Of a stretch of DNA of 64,000 bases, positions 44,223 to 53,166 are shown piece after piece; the first letter of the stretch is position 1, and each line of letters starts with the position of its first letter. The stretch comes from Marinobacterium lacunae. GTDB taxonomy: Bacteria; Pseudomonadota; Gammaproteobacteria; Pseudomonadales; Balneatricaceae. Below the pieces are notes generated by a model. It ran no database searches and was not told the DNA's origin. It worked only from the letters and a program-made list of their open reading frames with translations. The stretch spans positions 186,001-250,000 of the forward strand of contig NZ_JMQN01000018.1 of NCBI RefSeq assembly GCF_000705555.1, written 5' to 3'. The translations under genes and the position numbers were made by a program.

Positions 44223-45863
44223 TTACCGCATCAACCCGCCCAATGAGCCCTCAGGAATATCCTCGATTGGCCTGGACCTCATGCGCTTGAACTGCAGCAA
44301 CCGATCCTGCTCAACATCTGAAGTATTGACCCTCTCGGCCAGGCGCAGGTAACGATCCACCATTTTCAACCGCTCTTCCCGACGCTCAAAACTGTCGCGA
44401 GCACTTTCCAGATAGAGCTGGGCAAGATTCAACAGGGCCGCCGGGTAACTCGGATCGTACTCGATCGCCATACCGAAGTAGCGAATAGCCTGAGCATACT
44501 TCCCTGCCATGTAGTGTTTGATACCTAAACGGTTGACCTTACTGGCCATCGCCTGATCACGCTTGGATTTACCGGTTTCAGCGCGTCGCCCCATACCCGT
44601 TTCGGGCTCAAGCATGGGAACCTTATCACCGCTGAGTATGAGATCTTCACGCGCCAGATCAATCGGCCTGTCGAGTTGCTGATTAAGCACCCGTGCCTCA
44701 TTCATCAACCGGTTCGCCTCTTCGGGCTCAGCCAGATCATGCGCAACCTTACTGCGCAACAGTGCTGTACGCACTTTCAGCGCAGAGTCTCTGGGAAAGC
44801 TGAACTCCGCATTGTTCAGCAAGGTATCCAACTCGTTTCTGAGATCCAGCACTTGACGCGCCTGCGCGCCCTTCATTTCAAGCCGTCGCACATTCGCCAG
44901 TCGAAGATAGGGTTCAGGGGAGCGATAACAGCTGCGACGCCCCAACACGATCGAGCGTTTGAACGCGCCGTCCGCTATATCCAGCGCATCGGTCTGGGTC
45001 GCCACCCGCCCTAGCTCCATCTGTCTGGGAATGCCCAAGGGCGCTTTTTCAGTCGCTTCCTTCAGCGTCTCCCGAGCATCGTGCAGTTGTCCGTCCCTTT
45101 CAAGAACCTTGGCCAATAGATCGTAGGCGGCGATCAACAAGGGATGCTTCTCGATCAAAATGGTTAGCAACTCACCCGCCTCTTTAAGCCGGTCCATCAG
45201 GTAGAGCGCCCTCGCCATGATAAGGCCCGTGTCCTTATCCTCAGCCTGCCAGTAGTGTCTCTCCAGGAAATCGTAGGCCGCCTGCGTGCGCCCCAAATCA
45301 ATCATGCACTGCGCCTTCAAACGTCTCGCCTGTTCGAAGCAGGGGTGAGAGCGAGGGATGTCATCACAGGCTTCAATCGCACCTTCAAGATCACCAATTT
45401 CAATCGCCTGCTCCACCGGATACAGCATCCGTTTTCGCAGGACGAGTTGATCGAGGCGCTGCTTGAGTTCATCAACAGAGAAAGGTTTGGTAATTAGCGC
45501 ATCCGGACGGCTGTCAATGGCATGCAAGACCACTTCCTGAGACGCGTCCGATGTCATGAACACCCATACAGCGGTAGGTCTTATAAAGCCGCGGTATCGC
45601 GCTTCTTCTAGCAACTGCATACCGCTCACAGCATCACTGCTGTTATGACCAAGAAGAACAATGTCAAAAGACTCTACCCGCAGAGCTTCCAACACTCGCT
45701 CACTCACGGTCATTGCTCTCAGATTCTGAACACCAAGCTCACGCAGCATATAGAAGATGGTCGAACGCATGTTACCGCTACTTTCAACCAGCAGAACCTT
45801 TTTGTCGGCATACGTGATTTTTGACGGGGCCACTGATCCCTGCTCACCTACTGTTCCGGCCAT
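44223..45863 (-). CDS. pseudo-receiver / tetratricopeptide-repeat protein
   Basis: A 546-residue protein. Residues 20-140 are a CheY-like receiver domain and the rest is tetratricopeptide repeats (for example CFEQARRLKAQCMIDLGRTQ and YAQAIRYFGMAIEYDPSYPA). The receiver keeps an acidic residue in VLLVESSG, the Thr/Ser of VFMTSDAS and the Lys of LITKPFSV. The phosphoacceptor Asp is replaced by Gly72 in FDIVLLGHNSS, so it probably cannot be phosphorylated. It lies beside the flagellar genes, convergent with flgN across a tRNA gene. Receiver-TPR proteins of this kind occur in related bacteria, but I know of no established function. Confidence 0.85.
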   Translation of the reverse strand: MAGTVGEQGSVAPSKITYADKKVLLVESSGNMRSTIFYMLRELGVQNLRAMTVSERVLEALRVESFDIVLLGHNSSDAVSGMQLLEEARYRGFIRPTAVWVFMTSDASQEVVLHAIDSRPDALITKPFSVDELKQRLDQLVLRKRMLYPVEQAIEIGDLEGAIEACDDIPRSHPCFEQARRLKAQCMIDLGRTQAAYDFLERHYWQAEDKDTGLIMARALYLMDRLKEAGELLTILIEKHPLLIAAYDLLAKVLERDGQLHDARETLKEATEKAPLGIPRQMELGRVATQTDALDIADGAFKRSIVLGRRSCYRSPEPYLRLANVRRLEMKGAQARQVLDLRNELDTLLNNAEFSFPRDSALKVRTALLRSKVAHDLAEPEEANRLMNEARVLNQQLDRPIDLAREDLILSGDKVPMLEPETGMGRRAETGKSKRDQAMASKVNRLGIKHYMAGKYAQAIRYFGMAIEYDPSYPAALLNLAQLYLESARDSFERREERLKMVDRYLRLAERVNTSDVEQDRLLQFKRMRSRPIEDIPEGSLGGLMR

Positions 45864-46209
45864 TCTTGCCGGCTATCGCCTGGGATGGATGATGATCTGT
45901 TGAGTATACAGAGGGTTACGGCCAGTGAGGAAGCAAGCGTCGTGAAACACGAAAAAGAAAAAGGCACCGGTGTCGGGTGAAAACACGCGGTGCCAAAGAC
46001 AGTTCTATGCTGTAAGAGCAGATTACTCGACTTCTGAAAGACACATCATGATCTAAGTCAACTCCGAGGGTATCGGTACCCTGCGATTATCACCATTATT
46101 AAAAAACGACCTGATGACCGATCAAATACGCAGGTTACGACCTATGCCTAAAGGGAGCCGGAAGACTTTTCGCTTACAATAGGCAGCAGATGGGAACAAT
46201 GGAAATATA
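45864..46209. other. Intergenic region, no gene recognised
   Basis: About 346 bases upstream of two divergent genes. The only structure seen is an imperfect hairpin at 45963-45994 (GGCACCG-GTGT ... ACAC-G-CGGTGCC) without a T tract. No tRNA, sRNA or short gene could be supported. The region presumably contains the promoters of both neighbours. Confidence 0.5.
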
Positions 46210-47133
46210 ATGACAACAGCATTCGTCAGCCACCAGGACTGCGGCCTGCATAACATGGGCCCCGAGCATCCTGAGAGCCCGGTAAGGCTACACGCAATCC
46301 GCCGCGTTCTTGAACGCACAGGTCTCCTCGAGCAACTCACTCAGATGGAAGCCATGCCTGCAACAGCGGAACAGATCAAGCTTGCACACGCCGATCTGCA
46401 CCAGACCCGCCTGGAGATGAAACTGCCCACCGAGGGCGTGGTGTATACCGACGAAGACACTGCACTTTGCCCTGACTCTCTGCACGCAGCCAACCTTGCC
46501 GCAGGCGGCGCTGTAATTGCTACAGAAGCCGTTCTCAACGGAACGGTGCAGAACGCATTTGTTGCAGTACGCCCACCCGGGCACCATGCCGAATACAAAA
46601 CGGCCATGGGATTCTGTTTTTACAACAATGTCGCCATTGCCGCTTGCCGAGCCCTGCAACATGAGGGCATTGAGCGCGTTGCGATTCTGGATTTCGATGT
46701 TCACCACTGCAACGGCACAGTCGACATTTTTCAGAATCGGCCAGAGGTACTGGTCTGCTCAACCTTCCAGCACCCTTACTACCCTGAGCGCTACACCGAG
46801 ATAGAACGGCCCAATATCATCAATTGCCCTCTGGAAGCGTTCAGCCCCCCGAGCGACTGGCGTTCCGCAATCGAACAACGGTGGTTGCCGGCGCTGCATG
46901 CGCACAAGCCCGATATGATTTTCATCTCAGCAGGCTTTGATGCACACAAGGAAGATCCCATGGCCGATCTCAATCTCGAAGAAGAGGATTACCGCTGGGT
47001 GACGGAAAAGATCATGGAAGTAGCAGACTCGTTGTGCGGCGGACGAATCGTCTCCATTCTTGAAGGCGGCTATAACCCGATAGCCCTGGCTTTCAGTGTA
47101 CTGGCACACATAGAGGCGCTCTCCACCGAATGA
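46210..47133 (+). CDS. histone deacetylase family protein (deacetylase / amidohydrolase)
   Basis: A 307-residue zinc-dependent enzyme of the class II HDAC/acetylpolyamine amidohydrolase superfamily. It shows HPESPVRLHAIRRVLERTG, the active-site pair in RPPGHHAEY (His125, His126), the zinc ligands in DFDVHHCNGT (Asp163, His165) and SAGFDAHKEDPM (Asp), and GGRIVSILEGGYNP at the C-terminus. The family motif usually has Gly where this protein has Cys (HHCNGT). Bacterial members deacetylate proteins or polyamines; the substrate here is unknown. It is convergent with oadB. Confidence 0.9.
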   Translation: MTTAFVSHQDCGLHNMGPEHPESPVRLHAIRRVLERTGLLEQLTQMEAMPATAEQIKLAHADLHQTRLEMKLPTEGVVYTDEDTALCPDSLHAANLAAGGAVIATEAVLNGTVQNAFVAVRPPGHHAEYKTAMGFCFYNNVAIAACRALQHEGIERVAILDFDVHHCNGTVDIFQNRPEVLVCSTFQHPYYPERYTEIERPNIINCPLEAFSPPSDWRSAIEQRWLPALHAHKPDMIFISAGFDAHKEDPMADLNLEEEDYRWVTEKIMEVADSLCGGRIVSILEGGYNPIALAFSVLAHIEALSTE

Positions 47134-47146
47134 AAAAGCGCAAACT

Positions 47147-47174
47147 AAAAAGGCCGCCCTATGGGCGGCCTTTT
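47147..47174. terminator. Bidirectional Rho-independent terminator
   Basis: AAAAAGGCCGCCC, TAT loop, GGGCGGCCTTTTA, 13 bases after the deacetylase stop and 15 bases after the oadB stop on the other strand. A- and T-tracts on both sides let it serve both genes. Confidence 0.92.
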
Positions 47175-47188
47175 ATATCGGAAGTCGA

Positions 47189-48490
47189 TCAGCCGACGAA
47201 CTTTATCATGACACCTGCTGCAACAGCAGATCCGATGACACCCGCAACGTTCGGCCCCATCGCATGCATCAACAGGAAGTTTTGAGGATTTGCCTCAAGC
47301 CCCAGCTTGTTGGATACACGCGCAGCCATCGGCACCGCCGAAACACCTGCTGAACCGATCAGCGGATTGATTGCGTTGCCACCGGCAAGCTTGTTCATAA
47401 TCTTTGCCATCAGCACCCCGCACGCGGTACCGATACCGAACGCGACAACCCCCAGCACCAGAATGCCCAGCGTTTCCAAGTCCAGGAACTTGTCAGCACT
47501 CAACTTAGAGCCAACCGACAAACCCAGGAAAATGGTCACGATATTGATCAGCGCGTTCTGAGCAGTATCACTGAGTCGATCGACAACACCGCACTCACGC
47601 ATCAGGTTACCAAAGCAGAACATACCCAACAGAGGCGCGGCATCCGGCAACAGTAAAGCAACCAGAATCAACAGAACCAGCGGGAAGAGGATCTTCTCGG
47701 TTTTGGATACGTGGCGCAACTGATGCATCTTGATCTTGCGCTCTGCTTCTGTGGTCAGCAAACGCATGATCGGCGGCTGAATCAGCGGCACCAGCGCCAT
47801 GTACGAGTACGCTGCGACGGCTATAGCCCCCAACAGGTGAGGCGCCAGCAAGCTGGCAACATAAATCGCAGTGGGGCCATCAGCACCGCCGATAATGCCG
47901 ATTGCAGCGGCATCCTGAATGCTGAAATCCATGACGCCTGTCATCGTCAGTGCAACCGCACCCATGATGGTCGCGAAGATACCGAACTGAGCGGCGGCTC
48001 CCAGGAAGAGCGTCTTCGGGTTTGCAAGCAGCGGACCGAAGTCGGTCATGGCACCTACACCCATGAAGATGATCAGCGGCGCGGCCCCCGAGGCGATGGC
48101 AACCAGATAGAAGTTATACAACATGCCATTGTTATACCCCGCATCCAGCGCGACATCTGTCGCCGCCGTATGCAGGGTATGAGAGGCCGCCTTGTAGGCA
48201 TGGAGCAGTGCTTGAGGATCGGTGCTATCCACACCCAGCGCCCCCGCCAGCATGCCCAGCACTTCCGGCTTGGCAAAATGAACCGCATTCTCCACAGCCG
48301 ACAAGGCAAGCCCGGCTTCAGGAATATTGGCAAGAATGCCACCGAAGCCGATTGGCACCAACAGCAGCGGTTCAAAGTTCTTGCGGATCGCAAGAAACAA
48401 CAACAAAAGGCCGATCGCAATCATCAGCGCCTGCCCGGCGCTGATGTTGTAGATGCCCGATGCCGTGAATAGATTGAGTAGCTTATCCAT
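47189..48490 (-). CDS. oadB: oxaloacetate decarboxylase sodium pump, beta subunit
   Basis: A 433-residue integral membrane protein that decarboxylates carboxybiotin and couples it to sodium export. Typical stretches are [12 protein letters not shown], the sodium-site region [31 protein letters not shown] (near residue 200) and [20 protein letters not shown]. The gene follows oadA by 19 bases; the order oadG-oadA-oadB is canonical. Confidence 0.95.
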   Translation of the reverse strand: MDKLLNLFTASGIYNISAGQALMIAIGLLLLFLAIRKNFEPLLLVPIGFGGILANIPEAGLALSAVENAVHFAKPEVLGMLAGALGVDSTDPQALLHAYKAASHTLHTAATDVALDAGYNNGMLYNFYLVAIASGAAPLIIFMGVGAMTDFGPLLANPKTLFLGAAAQFGIFATIMGAVALTMTGVMDFSIQDAAAIGIIGGADGPTAIYVASLLAPHLLGAIAVAAYSYMALVPLIQPPIMRLLTTEAERKIKMHQLRHVSKTEKILFPLVLLILVALLLPDAAPLLGMFCFGNLMRECGVVDRLSDTAQNALINIVTIFLGLSVGSKLSADKFLDLETLGILVLGVVAFGIGTACGVLMAKIMNKLAGGNAINPLIGSAGVSAVPMAARVSNKLGLEANPQNFLLMHAMGPNVAGVIGSAVAAGVMIKFVG

Positions 48491-48509
48491 TACTCACACC
48501 CTTTGCGGT

Positions 48510-50294
48510 TCAGGCCAGTGTCACCAGGGAGTCGCCCACCTGAACGGCATCGCCCTCTTTAACGTCGACAGAAACGATATGTCCGCCGCGCGCTGCACGA
48601 ACTTCGGTTTCCATCTTCATCGCTTCAAGGATCACCAGCACATCACCTTCCTGAACCAGATCACCTGCACCCACCATCACCTTCCATATATTGCCAGCCA
48701 AGGGTGCCGGCACCTCTTCACCGTCACCCGCGGCAGGAGCGGGGGCAGCGGCAGGGGCTGCAGCAGCAGGCGCAACGTTGGTGATATCACCGCCTTCTGC
48801 AACCTGAACCACGTAGCTCTGGCCGTTTACAGTGATGGTGTAGACTTCCGGTCCGGATTTTTTAGGTGCAGTCATGGCTTTTGCGTCCTCAAGCGTCGGT
48901 GCAGGTTCAAAGGCGTCGGGGTTACCGCGGTTTTCCAGGAATTTGAGACCAATTTGCGGGAACAGTGCATAGGTGAGAGCATCATCGATCTCGCGCTCAC
49001 CCTGCTCCAGCGCAATCCCCTTTTCTGCTGCCAGCTCTTTGAGCTCGGCAACCAGCTTGTTCATCTCAGGCTGCAGGAGATCGGCCGGGCGGCAGGTAAC
49101 GGGTTCAGCACCGGCCAACACACGGTTACGCAGCTCTTCGTTAAAGGGAGCCGGCGCTGCGCCATACTCACCCTTGAGAACACCCTGAACCTCTTTGGAG
49201 ATAGTCTTGTAGCGCTCGCCCATCAAAACGTTGATGACCGCCTGGGTACCAACGATTTGGGAGGTCGGCGTCACCAACGGGATGTAGCCCAGATCCTCAC
49301 GGACACGGGGTATCTCGGCCAGAACTTCATCAAACTTGTCGGAAGCGCCCTGCTCTCGCAGCTGGCTTTCCATGTTGGTCAGCATGCCACCTGGCACCTG
49401 AGCGACAAGAATGCGGGAATCGGTGCCGCGAAGTGAGCCTTCGAATTTCGCATACTTTTTCCGCACTTCGCGAAAATAGTGAGCAATCTCTTCAAGCAGC
49501 AGCAGGTCCAGCCCCGTATCCCGATCAGTACCAGCCAAAGCCGCAACGACAGATTCGGTCGCCGTGTGGCCGTAAGTCATCGACATAGAGGAGATCGCGG
49601 TGTCGACACGGTCGATACCGGCCTCGACAGCCTTGAGGATGGTCATATCGGACAGACCCGCAGTCGCATGAGCGTGCAGCTGCACCTCAAGACCGGTCTG
49701 AGCCTTCAAACGTGACACGAGATCGAAAGCACCGTAAGGCGTCAGGATGCCCGACATATCCTTAATCGCGATGGAGTCCGCCCCCATGTCTTCTAGCGTC
49801 TTGGCGTACTCGACCCACATCTCGATGGTATGCACCGGGCTGGTGGTGTATGAGATAGTCCCCTGCGCATGCTTACCGGTTGCCTTCACCGCCTTGATCG
49901 CGGTTTCCAGGTTGCGCGGATCGTTCATCGCATCAAAGATACGGAACACATCGATACCGCTGACGGCGGCGCGCTCAACAAACTTCTCCACCACGTCATC
50001 GGCATAATGGCGGTAGCCCAGCAGGTTCTGTCCACGCAGCAGCATCTGCTGACGGGTGTTGGGCATCGCAGCCTTAAGCTCGCGAATGCGTGTCCAGGGA
50101 TCCTCACCCAGGTAACGGATGCAGGAATCGAAGGTCGCCCCCCCCCAGCTTTCAAGGGACCAGTAACCGACCTTGTCGAGTTTTTCGGCGATCGGCAACA
50201 TATCGTCGAGTCGCAGTCGAGTCGCAAACAGGGACTGATGCGCATCTCGTAGCACGACGTCGGTTATACCTAATGCTTTCTTTGCGTCGGACAT
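48510..50294 (-). CDS. oadA: oxaloacetate decarboxylase, alpha subunit (biotin carboxyltransferase)
   Basis: A 594-residue cytoplasmic subunit. The N-terminal carboxyltransferase TIM barrel (about 1-300) begins [20 protein letters not shown]. An Ala/Pro-rich linker near residues 515-535 leads to a C-terminal biotinyl domain with the biotinylated Lys in [11 protein letters not shown]. It transfers CO2 from oxaloacetate to biotin, which OadB then decarboxylates while pumping sodium. A run of nine G on the coding strand (50138-50146) encodes part of the conserved SWGGATF motif and is a potential slippage site. Confidence 0.96.
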   Translation of the reverse strand: MSDAKKALGITDVVLRDAHQSLFATRLRLDDMLPIAEKLDKVGYWSLESWGGATFDSCIRYLGEDPWTRIRELKAAMPNTRQQMLLRGQNLLGYRHYADDVVEKFVERAAVSGIDVFRIFDAMNDPRNLETAIKAVKATGKHAQGTISYTTSPVHTIEMWVEYAKTLEDMGADSIAIKDMSGILTPYGAFDLVSRLKAQTGLEVQLHAHATAGLSDMTILKAVEAGIDRVDTAISSMSMTYGHTATESVVAALAGTDRDTGLDLLLLEEIAHYFREVRKKYAKFEGSLRGTDSRILVAQVPGGMLTNMESQLREQGASDKFDEVLAEIPRVREDLGYIPLVTPTSQIVGTQAVINVLMGERYKTISKEVQGVLKGEYGAAPAPFNEELRNRVLAGAEPVTCRPADLLQPEMNKLVAELKELAAEKGIALEQGEREIDDALTYALFPQIGLKFLENRGNPDAFEPAPTLEDAKAMTAPKKSGPEVYTITVNGQSYVVQVAEGGDITNVAPAAAAPAAAPAPAAGDGEEVPAPLAGNIWKVMVGAGDLVQEGDVLVILEAMKMETEVRAARGGHIVSVDVKEGDAVQVGDSLVTLA

Positions 50295-50338
50295 GGGATT
50301 GGCCTTATCTCAATCTCGTTTATGATTATGGGCGCTGC

Positions 50339-50587
50339 TTATGAGCGGTATTTATGGACGGCGGCAGTCATCACGGCGATCAATTCGTCGTTTTTGGCGC
50401 CTGCGCCTGCACTCTGCACCTTGGGGTTGGATTTAGAGCGCTGGGGTTTAGGCTCAGAGGCCGGCGCATACTTGTTCACCAGCTTGGACATGACACCGGT
50501 ACTGAATACCAGCAGCGTCAAAAAGACAAAGACGAAACCCATACCGAAGACCATCAAGTTAAGGCCTTCTGATAGCAGATTATCCAT
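50339..50587 (-). CDS. oadG: oxaloacetate decarboxylase, gamma subunit
   Basis: A small membrane subunit of 82 residues. One transmembrane helix (LNLMVFGMGFVFVFLTLLVF) is followed by a basic, Pro- and Ala-rich tail and the C-terminal helix ELIAVMTAAVHKYRS. It anchors the alpha to the beta subunit. It is the first gene of oadGAB. Confidence 0.9.
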   Translation of the reverse strand: MDNLLSEGLNLMVFGMGFVFVFLTLLVFSTGVMSKLVNKYAPASEPKPQRSKSNPKVQSAGAGAKNDELIAVMTAAVHKYRS

Positions 50588-50786
50588 CTATGGGTGCTCC
50601 TGTTCGTTACTTAACCCTGTCGCCCGTCTGCGACTTTTGATCACATGGATTGCACTTTTTAGGCAACCTCAATGACAGGCAGATGAACCGGCTCGTCGGT
50701 AACCCATTGTCAAACAAGTAAACCAACGCAACCGAGCGAGCTATTCTGCCCATATAGAGTAGGGAAAAGCAAGATTGTCGACATTA

Positions 50787-50801
50787 TGTAATTTTTTTAC
50801 A
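50787..50801. promoter_or_regulatory. Palindrome TGTAA-N5-TTACA upstream of oadG
   Basis: A perfect 5-base inverted repeat, 200 bases upstream of oadG, in an AT-rich patch and nested in a larger imperfect dyad (GTCGA ... TCGAC). It could be an operator of the oad operon, but no regulator can be identified. Confidence 0.4.
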
Positions 50802-50858
50802 AAAATCGACGAATATAAAACCTTATCAGGCCGATAGAAAAGGCCTTGAAGCACACAT

Positions 50859-50884
50859 AAAAAAGCCGCTCATTTCTGAGCGGC
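50859..50884 (-). terminator. Rho-independent terminator overlapping the thiI stop
   Basis: GCCGCTCA, TTTC loop, TGAGCGGC, with a T6 tract on the minus strand. The stem begins within the last codons of thiI, so the terminator shares sequence with the gene's 3' end. Confidence 0.9.
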
Positions 50885-52345
50885 CGGTCGGTAGACACCG
50901 ATATTCTCATATCCCTTTTCAGCTAGATGCTGGGCATGCATCTGACTCATAACGCCTTTTTCGCAGTAGAGCAGGTACTGCCGCTTCGAATCGAGCCCAA
51001 CGATATCCTGTTCCAACTTATAAAACGGGATCTTCATAATCTCACATCCAGGCATATTCAGAGGCTTTCTTTCCTCTTCATGAGGCGCCCGAATATCGAC
51101 GATCACCTGATTTGCATCAACCCTGGTAAGCGCCTCAATCTCAGAACTGATATTCTGATTTTCCACGATTTCATCGATGCTGATCACTTCCGCAGACTCC
51201 AGGGCCCGATCAAGCACATCGAAGTCGAATCCCTGCTCTTCACGCTCGACCCGATCACGCTTGGCCGCTGTGGTCGGCTTGTCGGAAATAACACCGCAAA
51301 ACTCCGGCATGGCACTGGCGAACTCAAAAGCACCAATCTCGCGTGTGTAATCGATGATATCCGGCTTATCCATGGTCACCAGAGGGCGTAGAACCAAATG
51401 CTCGGCCACACTGTCGATCAATGCCAGGTTAGGCAGGGTTTGACTTGAAACCTGCGCAATACTCTCACCGGTCACCAGTGCGGGAATATTCATACGATCC
51501 GCGACGCGATCGGCTGCACGCATCATCATGCGCTTGAGCACCACACCCATATGCGAACGGTCGATACTCTGCAGAATTTCACCGACCACCTCTTCGAACG
51601 GCACGGTTATAAACTTGACCCGCGCCGACGAGCCGTAACGACGCCAGAGATACAGTGAGACCTGCTTGACGCCAATTTCATGGGCATAACCGCCGAGGTT
51701 AAAGAAAAGAAAGTGCGTTTTGCAGCCGCGACGCATGGTCATCCAGGATGCAACTATCGAGTCAAAGCCACCCGAGATCAGCGACAGCACAGGCTCCTGC
51801 GTCCCGAGAGGGTAACCGCCAAGGCCTTTGTGGATACGGGTAATAATAAAGAGCCAATCATCCCTGACTTCAAGATCGACCCAAACTTCAGGCTTATGTA
51901 CATCGACGCCGGCGGCCTCGGTATGCTGTCGCAAACCGCCACCCACATAGCGCTCAAGCTCGACAGAGGTAAACTCGTGCTTTCCAGAGCGGCGCACACG
52001 TACCTTAAACGTTTTGCCCTTGATTCGCTCAGCGTATGCCTCTCGGGTCAATTCATACACTTGATGAAAATCACCCAACGGATATTGCTCAACTTCCAGA
52101 AAGGCCTGGATACCTGGAATACGGCTCAGCGCATCGACCAGGGCATCGCGGACCTCGCCGACATTCTCGACAGCCTCATGATCAAAAGCCGCTTCCAGCT
52201 TGTCCCAGAAACTGCTGACCTTAACGCTCGGCTCGATACGCGCCAGGATAATCTGAATGTTGTTTTGCAGACGCGCGATCAAGCGCTTGCGAACGGGGCG
52301 ACTCTTGATCGTAATCTCAGGGAAAAGCTTGATTATGAATTTCAT
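50870..52345 (-). CDS. thiI: tRNA 4-thiouridine synthase ThiI
   Basis: Sulfurtransferase that makes 4-thiouridine at position 8 of tRNA and supplies sulfur for the thiazole of thiamine. The 491-residue protein has an N-terminal THUMP domain, then the PP-loop ATPase motif LSLISGGFDSIVASW (about residue 180). The C-terminal rhodanese domain carries the active Cys in YLLYCEKGVMS, the long form found in gammaproteobacteria. The start is ATG at 52345, next to the tRNA cluster. Confidence 0.96.
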   Translation of the reverse strand: MKFIIKLFPEITIKSRPVRKRLIARLQNNIQIILARIEPSVKVSSFWDKLEAAFDHEAVENVGEVRDALVDALSRIPGIQAFLEVEQYPLGDFHQVYELTREAYAERIKGKTFKVRVRRSGKHEFTSVELERYVGGGLRQHTEAAGVDVHKPEVWVDLEVRDDWLFIITRIHKGLGGYPLGTQEPVLSLISGGFDSIVASWMTMRRGCKTHFLFFNLGGYAHEIGVKQVSLYLWRRYGSSARVKFITVPFEEVVGEILQSIDRSHMGVVLKRMMMRAADRVADRMNIPALVTGESIAQVSSQTLPNLALIDSVAEHLVLRPLVTMDKPDIIDYTREIGAFEFASAMPEFCGVISDKPTTAAKRDRVEREEQGFDFDVLDRALESAEVISIDEIVENQNISSEIEALTRVDANQVIVDIRAPHEEERKPLNMPGCEIMKIPFYKLEQDIVGLDSKRQYLLYCEKGVMSQMHAQHLAEKGYENIGVYRPAAQK

Positions 52346-52370
52346 GGGCGCTGTTATGCGGGGGAATAAG

Positions 52371-52447
52371 TGGCGCGCCCGAGAGGATTCGAACCTCTGA
52401 CCGCCTGGTTCGTAGCCAGGTACTCTATCCAGCTGAGCTACGGGCGC
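52371..52447 (-). tRNA. tRNA-Arg (anticodon ACG), copy 1
   Basis: 77 bases with encoded CCA. The acceptor stem is GCGCCCG/CGGGCGC with discriminator G, the anticodon stem CCTGG/CCAGG holds loop CTACGAA (anticodon ACG, read as ICG). The sequence is identical to the two following copies. Confidence 0.97.
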
Positions 52448-52475
52448 ATGCCTGAAATCGGAATGATCAAAGAGA

Positions 52476-52552
52476 TGGCGCGCCCGAGAGGATTCGAACC
52501 TCTGACCGCCTGGTTCGTAGCCAGGTACTCTATCCAGCTGAGCTACGGGCGC
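52476..52552 (-). tRNA. tRNA-Arg (anticodon ACG), copy 2
   Basis: Identical in sequence to copy 1, separated from it by a 28-base spacer. It carries an encoded CCA and the same ACG anticodon loop. Confidence 0.97.
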
Positions 52553-52585
52553 ACACTTTAAAGATCTTACCGTCGTTGTCGTAAA

Positions 52586-52662
52586 TGGCGCGCCCGAGAG
52601 GATTCGAACCTCTGACCGCCTGGTTCGTAGCCAGGTACTCTATCCAGCTGAGCTACGGGCGC
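52586..52662 (-). tRNA. tRNA-Arg (anticodon ACG), copy 3
   Basis: Identical to copies 1 and 2, 33 bases from copy 2 and only 4 bases from the neighbouring tRNA-Ser, so all four are probably processed from one precursor. Confidence 0.97.
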
Positions 52663-52666
52663 TAAA

Positions 52667-52755
52667 TGGCGGTGAGAGAGGGATTCGAACCCTCGATACC
52701 CAGGAGGTATACACCCTTAGCAGGGGTGCGCCTTCAGCCACTCGGCCATCTCACC
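52667..52755 (-). tRNA. tRNA-Ser (anticodon GCT)
   Basis: 89 bases with encoded CCA. The acceptor is GGTGAGA/TCTCACC, the anticodon stem CACCC/GGGTG holds loop CTGCTAA (anticodon GCT), and there is the long variable arm expected of a class II tRNA. It is the first tRNA after csrA in this transcript direction. Confidence 0.97.
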
Positions 52756-52816
52756 TTGACAACGGCGCGTATACTACAAGACTGATTTTCAAAATAAAAG
52801 CATTAATTTGAAAATC

Positions 52817-53005
52817 TTAGTCTTCGTTCTCCTGGCCACTCTTTTCACGCTGAATACGCTGGTAAATCTCTTCGCGATGTACTGAAACATCCTTGGGTGC
52901 GTTTACACCGATACGAACCTGATTACCCTTGACACCCAGCACAGTTACGGTGACGTCGTCACCAACCATCAGAGTTTCGCCAACACGGCGGGTAAGAATC
53001 AGCAT
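52817..53005 (-). CDS. csrA: carbon storage / post-transcriptional regulator CsrA (RsmA)
   Basis: A 62-residue RNA-binding homodimer subunit beginning [20 protein letters not shown], with [23 protein letters not shown], including the RNA-binding Arg residues near positions 6 and 44. It represses translation by covering GGA motifs in leaders and in many gammaproteobacteria controls motility and carbon flux. It sits between lysC and the tRNA-Ser gene. Confidence 0.97.
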   Translation of the reverse strand: MLILTRRVGETLMVGDDVTVTVLGVKGNQVRIGVNAPKDVSVHREEIYQRIQREKSGQENED

Positions 53006-53166
53006 GGGTGGATCTCCTCAATTACATCCTTTAGGGGCGCTGACCTTTGATACAACTAAACTACACCATAGCAGCACCTTCATGAAAATCCCAACTGTCA
53101 CAAAAGTCAAGTAAATATAGTGTTAAGTTGTTGCCTGACACATACAGAGTATGTGCCAGAGTCAGC

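Noticed and set aside
53129-53165. Hairpin ACACATAC-AGA-GTATGTG after lysC
   Set aside because: It is a possible stem, but there is no T tract on the lysC strand, so it was not called a terminator.
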